A stretch of 64,000 nt of DNA from Gracilaria gracilis (Eukaryota; Rhodophyta; Florideophyceae; Gracilariales; Gracilariaceae). Position numbers and translations under genes: made by a program. Positions 59,878 to 64,000 of this stretch are shown here, piece after piece. The notes under the pieces were generated by a model. The model was not told the DNA's origin and did not search any database. It was given only the letters and a program-made list of their open reading frames with translations. The stretch's first letter is position 1, and each line of letters starts with the position of its first letter. Location: NCBI GenBank assembly GCA_030374805.1, contig JARGSG010000208.1, positions 186,001 to 250,000 on the forward strand. Direction: 5' to 3'.

Positions 59878-60750
59878 ATGCGTGACTGGCAAGAGAAGAT
59901 GCACAACTCTACTGTTGCAATCATCGCGGCTATCAATCAACTTCACTGCAGCACTTCGTCACCGAGCAATGACGCCATCGTGTGCCATGTGGTGAGCGCC
60001 ATGGCCGACATCATAGAAATACAAAAGAGGGTCAACACAAAACTACAAGAACAGCTTCAAGAACACCAACGAAGGCTGGTGGCAACGGAAAAGGGAATCG
60101 CCGACTTACAAGACCAAGTCTCGGGAGATGGAGAGAAGGACAAGAACAATCCGCCATCTTTTGAAAGTGATTTTGAGAAGTTTGATAGCTCATGGCAAGA
60201 GGTTTCTCATCATAGAGGCAGTAAACGACGCAGAATGACGGATGAATCTTTGCTTCAAGCTGATCAAGACAGCGTGCCAGATCGGTCGCCTGTGACAACG
60301 CAAAGAGCTCCTGCTCCCCATATGTCACCGCAACCCTCTGTTTCGGAATCGAACTCTACAAAAGTGCAACGGAAAGTAACTCCGTTGCACCGTTCTGAAG
60401 AAGAGTTGTCTTCAAAATCCGAAGATAAGGAGCCACGTTTACCAACACCAAAGGTTAAACCGCCGTTTACCGTGTCCAGTATAATGCAAGAAAGTCGTCA
60501 AAAACGGAAAGAGAAGCGAGAAAGGGAAAACTTGGAACCGTTCCCCTGCGACAAATGTCGTGAAATCAAACGTCAAAAGTTGGTGAAGCTACACGGTTTC
60601 GTAAAACCGGATGTGTATGAGAGATATACCAAACGACGAGGTGCTTGCTACCACTATGTTCACCAGGATGAAGAGCTACCAAACAATCAACCTCGCAGCC
60701 AGATTTCATTCCCCGAAACTGCTACTCAGTCACCTTCGCACCGGACCTGA
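59878..60750 (+). CDS. Coiled-coil protein with C-terminal CxxC motif, unknown function
   Basis: 290 residues from an ATG in a strong context (ccaccATG at 59878); the longer frame before it begins with GTG. Residues of about 40-85 form a predicted coiled coil (ADIIEIQKRVNTKLQEQLQEHQRRLVATEKGIADLQDQ). The middle is charged and Ser/Pro-rich, with a KRRRM basic patch. Near the C-terminus PFPCDKCREIKRQKLVKL is followed by RRGACYHYVH, four possible zinc ligands (CxxC then CxH) in a basic setting, which could be a small nucleic-acid-binding finger. No named family was recognised. A nuclear location is a guess. Confidence 0.6.
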   Translation: MRDWQEKMHNSTVAIIAAINQLHCSTSSPSNDAIVCHVVSAMADIIEIQKRVNTKLQEQLQEHQRRLVATEKGIADLQDQVSGDGEKDKNNPPSFESDFEKFDSSWQEVSHHRGSKRRRMTDESLLQADQDSVPDRSPVTTQRAPAPHMSPQPSVSESNSTKVQRKVTPLHRSEEELSSKSEDKEPRLPTPKVKPPFTVSSIMQESRQKRKEKRERENLEPFPCDKCREIKRQKLVKLHGFVKPDVYERYTKRRGACYHYVHQDEELPNNQPRSQISFPETATQSPSHRT

Positions 60751-61221
60751 AACGTAGTTGAAGGTTTTTTTAACTAGTTCTTTCGTCTCCATTCCTCTCC
60801 CTGTGGTAGATTTGCAAAGGAAACAAGAGGCCCACCAACTATTTCCTCGAGAACTTGCCTGGGAACCACGCTTACTCAACACATGTTTGAAAGGTAAAGG
60901 AAAAGGATATACACATGATGTGTGACGTTGGGGGGTTTAAATTTAAGATTCGGCATGAATAGGACGAGGTAGACGAGCTGTGTATTGATCGTGTACGTCA
61001 TTTCATCGCGACATGAAGGGATAGGGAGGAAAAGTAACTCGTCAAACGGGGATCTTTTTGGACTCTTGGAAGTTTTGACATCTCGCTACGATGACAAGAC
61101 CTGATGAACAATGGTAAAGCATGGCAAGCGCACAATAGAAAATGGGTTGATTACAACCAGATACGTTCAAAGCATGAAGTTGTCATTCGTTTACATGATT
61201 CGTTTCGCTCAGTATTCAAGC
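60751..61221. other. Intergenic region between convergent genes
   Basis: 470 bases, the 3' flanks of two converging genes. Nothing further is recognised. Confidence 0.4.
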
Positions 61222-62016
61222 TTAAACGAGTGACGGCCTCTTCAGCACTGGTACTTCAACCTTAGTCTTGATGACCTCATCGACAATACCATACTCTTGC
61301 GCATCAACTGCAGTCATAAAGAAATCACGATCCGTATCCATTTCGATCTTTTCAAGCGGCTGTCCAGTGAAGTCAGCCATGTATCCATTTAACAATGCCT
61401 TGACAAAAAGAATTTCCTTCGCCTGGATTTCAATATCAGCAGCCTGCCCTTGGGCTCCTCCAAGCGGCTGATGGATCATGATACGTGCATTTGGAAGACT
61501 CTTTCTCTTCCCTTTTGTGCCAGCACCGAGCAAGAAAGCTCCCATGCTAGCCGCGGTACCAAAACAAATCGTTTGTACATCGCAAGGAATGAACTGCATT
61601 GTGTCATAAATAGCCAAGCCAGCCGACACACTACCACCCGGTGAATTGATGTAAATTGTGATATCCTTGTCTGGGTCTTCTGACGCAAGGAAGAGCATTT
61701 GTGCTACAAGCGAGTTTGCCACCTCATCGTCAACAGCACGACCAAGGAGCAAAATGCGATCTTTTGCGAGACGTGAGTAGATATCCATTTGTGAGTTGTC
61801 TCCAACCGCAACCATAGGCACTGGTGGCGGTACTGATGGCGGGGCATCGGGTTTCGGTGGGTCAGCCGGTGGCTGCGGACTTGGTTCTGGAACCATTCTC
61901 ACCGACATATGCGGCGGCTTCGCGAATGACCGTGAAGCCTTTTCACAGCAAGTCCGCAGACGATGTCCATTGAATGAGGAGGACCCGTATACTGGCAGGG
62001 CGAATGCGATGGGCAT
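61222..62016 (-). CDS. clpP: ATP-dependent Clp protease proteolytic subunit, organelle-targeted
   Basis: 264 residues from the ATG at 62014-62016; the frame begins with GTG seven codons earlier. The first 70 residues, Ser/Pro-rich and basic with few acids, form a transit peptide ([24 protein letters not shown]). The mature core is a complete Clp[20 protein letters not shown], the [18 protein letters not shown] block, catalytic Ser in [11 protein letters not shown], catalytic His in [11 protein letters not shown], and catalytic Asp in DTDRDFFM. It assembles as a tetradecamer with Clp ATPases to degrade proteins. Red algal plastid genomes generally lack clpP, so a nuclear copy with a leader supports plastid (or mitochondrial) import. 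Confidence 0.93.
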   Translation of the reverse strand: MPIAFALPVYGSSSFNGHRLRTCCEKASRSFAKPPHMSVRMVPEPSPQPPADPPKPDAPPSVPPPVPMVAVGDNSQMDIYSRLAKDRILLLGRAVDDEVANSLVAQMLFLASEDPDKDITIYINSPGGSVSAGLAIYDTMQFIPCDVQTICFGTAASMGAFLLGAGTKGKRKSLPNARIMIHQPLGGAQGQAADIEIQAKEILFVKALLNGYMADFTGQPLEKIEMDTDRDFFMTAVDAQEYGIVDEVIKTKVEVPVLKRPSLV

Positions 62017-62598
62017 TGTTTCGGTGGCTGTGTTCACTTGAACCGTTTCAGAGCTTATGAGCGTTCAGTAAGATCCTCCTTTCCGATATCTTAACCACGG
62101 TTCTGCTTAAATGGGCCGAGGAAAGAAGTAACTCCAAGAACGAAACTGCCTCTGATTGTTAGTTAGGCTTGTTTGCCCGAGTCAAAGGTTCAGTTGAGCT
62201 ACTGCCTTCGTTTGAGGAGATCTAAACGACGATACAATCCCAGGAGATCTCTTGTCAATAAACCTGAGGCCCACACAAGAACGAAACCAAATTACGGACG
62301 AGTATTTATTTCGTTCCCTATTTTATTCGACCAATTCAATAGCAATCTGAAGAGAACTGAACCCATCCAACCCATCCGAAGTAAATAAACGTCTCTCTCT
62401 CTAACCCATCCGATACGACGTTCAACTCGGGATGCGAAACATTGAGGGCCTTTCTACACCTGGACATACCACGCTTACTATGCTCTCTTTCGTTAGCCGT
62501 TCTTCCATGTCAACTTAGCTTCGTTACGGATTGTATAACAAGGTGCAACACAAAGTAGAGATTGTGAACATTCAGGACTCCGAAACTCAAGCCACCCG
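62017..62598. promoter_or_regulatory. Divergent promoter region
   Basis: 582 bases between the clpP gene and the NSRP1-like gene. A short CCCATCCAACCCATCCGA-type repeat and a CTCTCTCTC stretch near 62393 are seen. No TATA box was identified with confidence. Confidence 0.35.
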
Positions 62599-63453
62599 AT
62601 GTTCGACAACGACTCTTCGTCATCCTCTTCAGCGGAGAGAACCAAGACGCCATTCAACGCCATAAAAGAAGCTGCAAACGCCGTATCCCGCAGAAAGCTC
62701 CCAACAAATCCTGACCTCGAGAAAGAAATCGAACATATCTTTTCGCAGCCTGTTCAGCGAGAAGATTCTCGTAAGCAACCGCGAAAAAGTCGCTATGTGG
62801 GCAAACTGGTAGAGAGCGCGAAGCGACGAAAAGCAGATGCGCAGCGAGTGCTTGAACGACGAATCATAAAAGAGAGAGAGAAAGAAGAAGAAATGTATGG
62901 ACACACTGAACGCTTTGTTACACCGGCGTATAAAAAGCGACTTGAGGAAAATGATCGGGTGACACAGATGGAACTGCGTGAAGAGAATGAGCAGCCTTCA
63001 GCACAAAACGTATCAGGGTTTTATACTAGACTGCTGCAAACCAGAATAAACAGCGAGAAAGGAAAAGTAAGTGAAGAGAATAACCCAGACCTCGCGTCCA
63101 AGCCCACCGAAGAGCTTGGACAAAAGCAGCCAGAGCAAAAGACATCTGGCGACACGCCAACCTCGGACAACTCCCAACGTTTTCATCCAGACTCCAGCCT
63201 TCCATTCCTTCACGACCAAAACGACGCACATTCAAGCAGAAGTCATGCAAATCCAGTTACAAAAAGCGCAGCTTCGAATCACCGAAGTCTTCCAATCCAA
63301 CACATCGAGCACCGAAAAAAGGAAGAACAAGTTGTGTCGAAGAAGAAGAAGAGAGGCCTTCGTCGAAACACAGCGCAATCTATCGAAGCATATCGACAGC
63401 GCTACTTCAAACGAAGAGCCAGGCGTCTAGCCGAAGACAAAACACAGCGATAG
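62599..63453 (+). CDS. NSRP1/CCDC55-like nuclear speckle splicing regulator
   Basis: 284 residues from an ATG at 62599. Residues of about 60-125 hold the DUF2040/NSRP1 core: RYVGKLVESAKRRKADAQRVLERR, then KEREKEEEMYGHTERFVTPAYKKRLEE. This is the coiled-coil region conserved from animals to fungi. The rest is charged and disordered, and the C-terminus ends with the conserved-looking SIEAYRQRYFKRRARRLAE. NSRP1 proteins bind pre-mRNA and affect splice-site choice in nuclear speckles. The presence of introns in this window fits a need for such a factor. The assignment rests on the core block only. Confidence 0.8.
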   Translation: MFDNDSSSSSSAERTKTPFNAIKEAANAVSRRKLPTNPDLEKEIEHIFSQPVQREDSRKQPRKSRYVGKLVESAKRRKADAQRVLERRIIKEREKEEEMYGHTERFVTPAYKKRLEENDRVTQMELREENEQPSAQNVSGFYTRLLQTRINSEKGKVSEENNPDLASKPTEELGQKQPEQKTSGDTPTSDNSQRFHPDSSLPFLHDQNDAHSSRSHANPVTKSAASNHRSLPIQHIEHRKKEEQVVSKKKKRGLRRNTAQSIEAYRQRYFKRRARRLAEDKTQR

Positions 63454-63771
63454 GTTACTTCCATGTCATATACGTCAGACCAACTATACTAACACCTTTT
63501 ATCCTCACAATGACTCCAGTCTCTCTGCTCTTCCTGGCCAAAGACTTCGGAGGGAGTCAGCCAAAACTACGTCCCTTACTCTTAGGCCTTTTAAGTGGAA
63601 ATAAACAGGAGAGAAGAAGCAATCCATATCCAATATATACATATTCAGAGCAATTCCAAAACTTATAGGCCTTTTACGATAGCCACTACACAGTTAAGAT
63701 TGAAGAAAGTAGGAACATTACAACCTCTACGACCGCCAGACCAACGAGAAGCCACCAACAGCATTGAGAGC
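63454..63771. other. Intergenic region near the window end
   Basis: About 320 bases with no supported gene. The open frame continuing to 63993 reads back to 63595 from a GTG, without an ATG before 63772. Confidence 0.35.
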
Positions 63772-63993
63772 ATGCGAGTGCAAAAGGAACGTCTGTATAC
63801 AAGAGAAAACAACAAGTACAAAAGACTGATAAACGACATTCCAAACATCACCCCTGATCCTCCTCAAGTTTTTCAGAAAACTAAACTGCAACAAAGTGCA
63901 CCAAGTGCTACCCTCCTCTCACGTACTTTCTCAACCTGGCATCCAAAGCGCGATATTTCACAATCCCGATTACCAACTTCACCGCAAATATAG
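63772..63993 (+). CDS. Doubtful small protein or 3' exon
   Basis: A 73-codon frame from the first ATG (63772). It starts with basic sequence (MRVQKERLYTRENNKYKRLINDIPN) and ends with a stop seven bases before the window end. The frame is open upstream to 63595. Composition is protein-like, but nothing was recognised. It could be the last exon of a spliced gene or chance. Confidence 0.3.
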   Translation: MRVQKERLYTRENNKYKRLINDIPNITPDPPQVFQKTKLQQSAPSATLLSRTFSTWHPKRDISQSRLPTSPQI

Positions 63994-64000
63994 CAGCCAG

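Overview
The window is nuclear DNA from a compact, intron-poor photosynthetic eukaryote. A red alga, probably a florideophyte, is the best guess. That is an inference from style: long single-exon genes a few hundred bases apart, very short introns where any are visible, a nuclear ClpP protease with a plastid-type leader, and eukaryote-only families (syntaxin, PP4 regulatory HEAT protein, NSRP1, IMPACT, GT92, BTB, JmjC). No bacterial operons, rRNA, CRISPR arrays or intact tRNA genes were seen. About 27 genes are supported, plus two doubtful small ones.

Layout. 0.8-15.7 kb is a dense housekeeping block: an RRM protein resembling plant BPA1, a two-finger C2H2 protein, a DnaJ-type zinc-finger protein with a very acidic tail, two small unknown proteins, a protein kinase, an MFS transporter split by a 61-base intron, a disordered repeat protein, an RCC1-repeat protein and an IMPACT/YIH1 protein. 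15.7-20 kb is gene-poor and repeat-rich: a broken GT92 fragment, a foldback element with terminal inverted repeats and a tRNA-like sequence. 20-33 kb holds an intact GT92 glycosyltransferase, a syntaxin-6-type SNARE, a very large BTB protein divergent from an ER-type JmjC protein, a coiled-coil/AT-hook protein and an alkaline-phosphatase-superfamily enzyme. 33-43 kb is dominated by two head-to-tail genes for secreted proteins made of 8-cysteine repeats, 8 and about 17.5 units long. 43-49 kb is sparse, with a proline-rich unknown protein. 49-64 kb is again dense: a small mitochondrial membrane protein, a TPR protein, a PP4R1-like HEAT protein, a copper amine oxidase, a coiled-coil/CxxC protein, ClpP, and an NSRP1-like splicing factor.

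The most unusual content is the pair of cysteine-repeat genes. They keep the same cysteine spacing and nearly the same TATA-to-ATG distance, while linker length and unit number differ. Their central units are almost identical at DNA level, as expected of arrays still being expanded and homogenised. Other points worth checking are a frame-preserving 150-base intron hidden in the PP4R1-like gene, a 16-bp direct repeat flanking a 97-base insert, a perfect 23-bp foldback near 22 kb, a G-run-rich tract between divergent genes at 27.1 kb, and a 60-bp-spaced promoter module ahead of the kinase.

Limits: all family assignments were made by eye from motifs, with no database search. Where an open frame began with a non-ATG codon, the first in-frame ATG was taken as the start; exceptions are stated.
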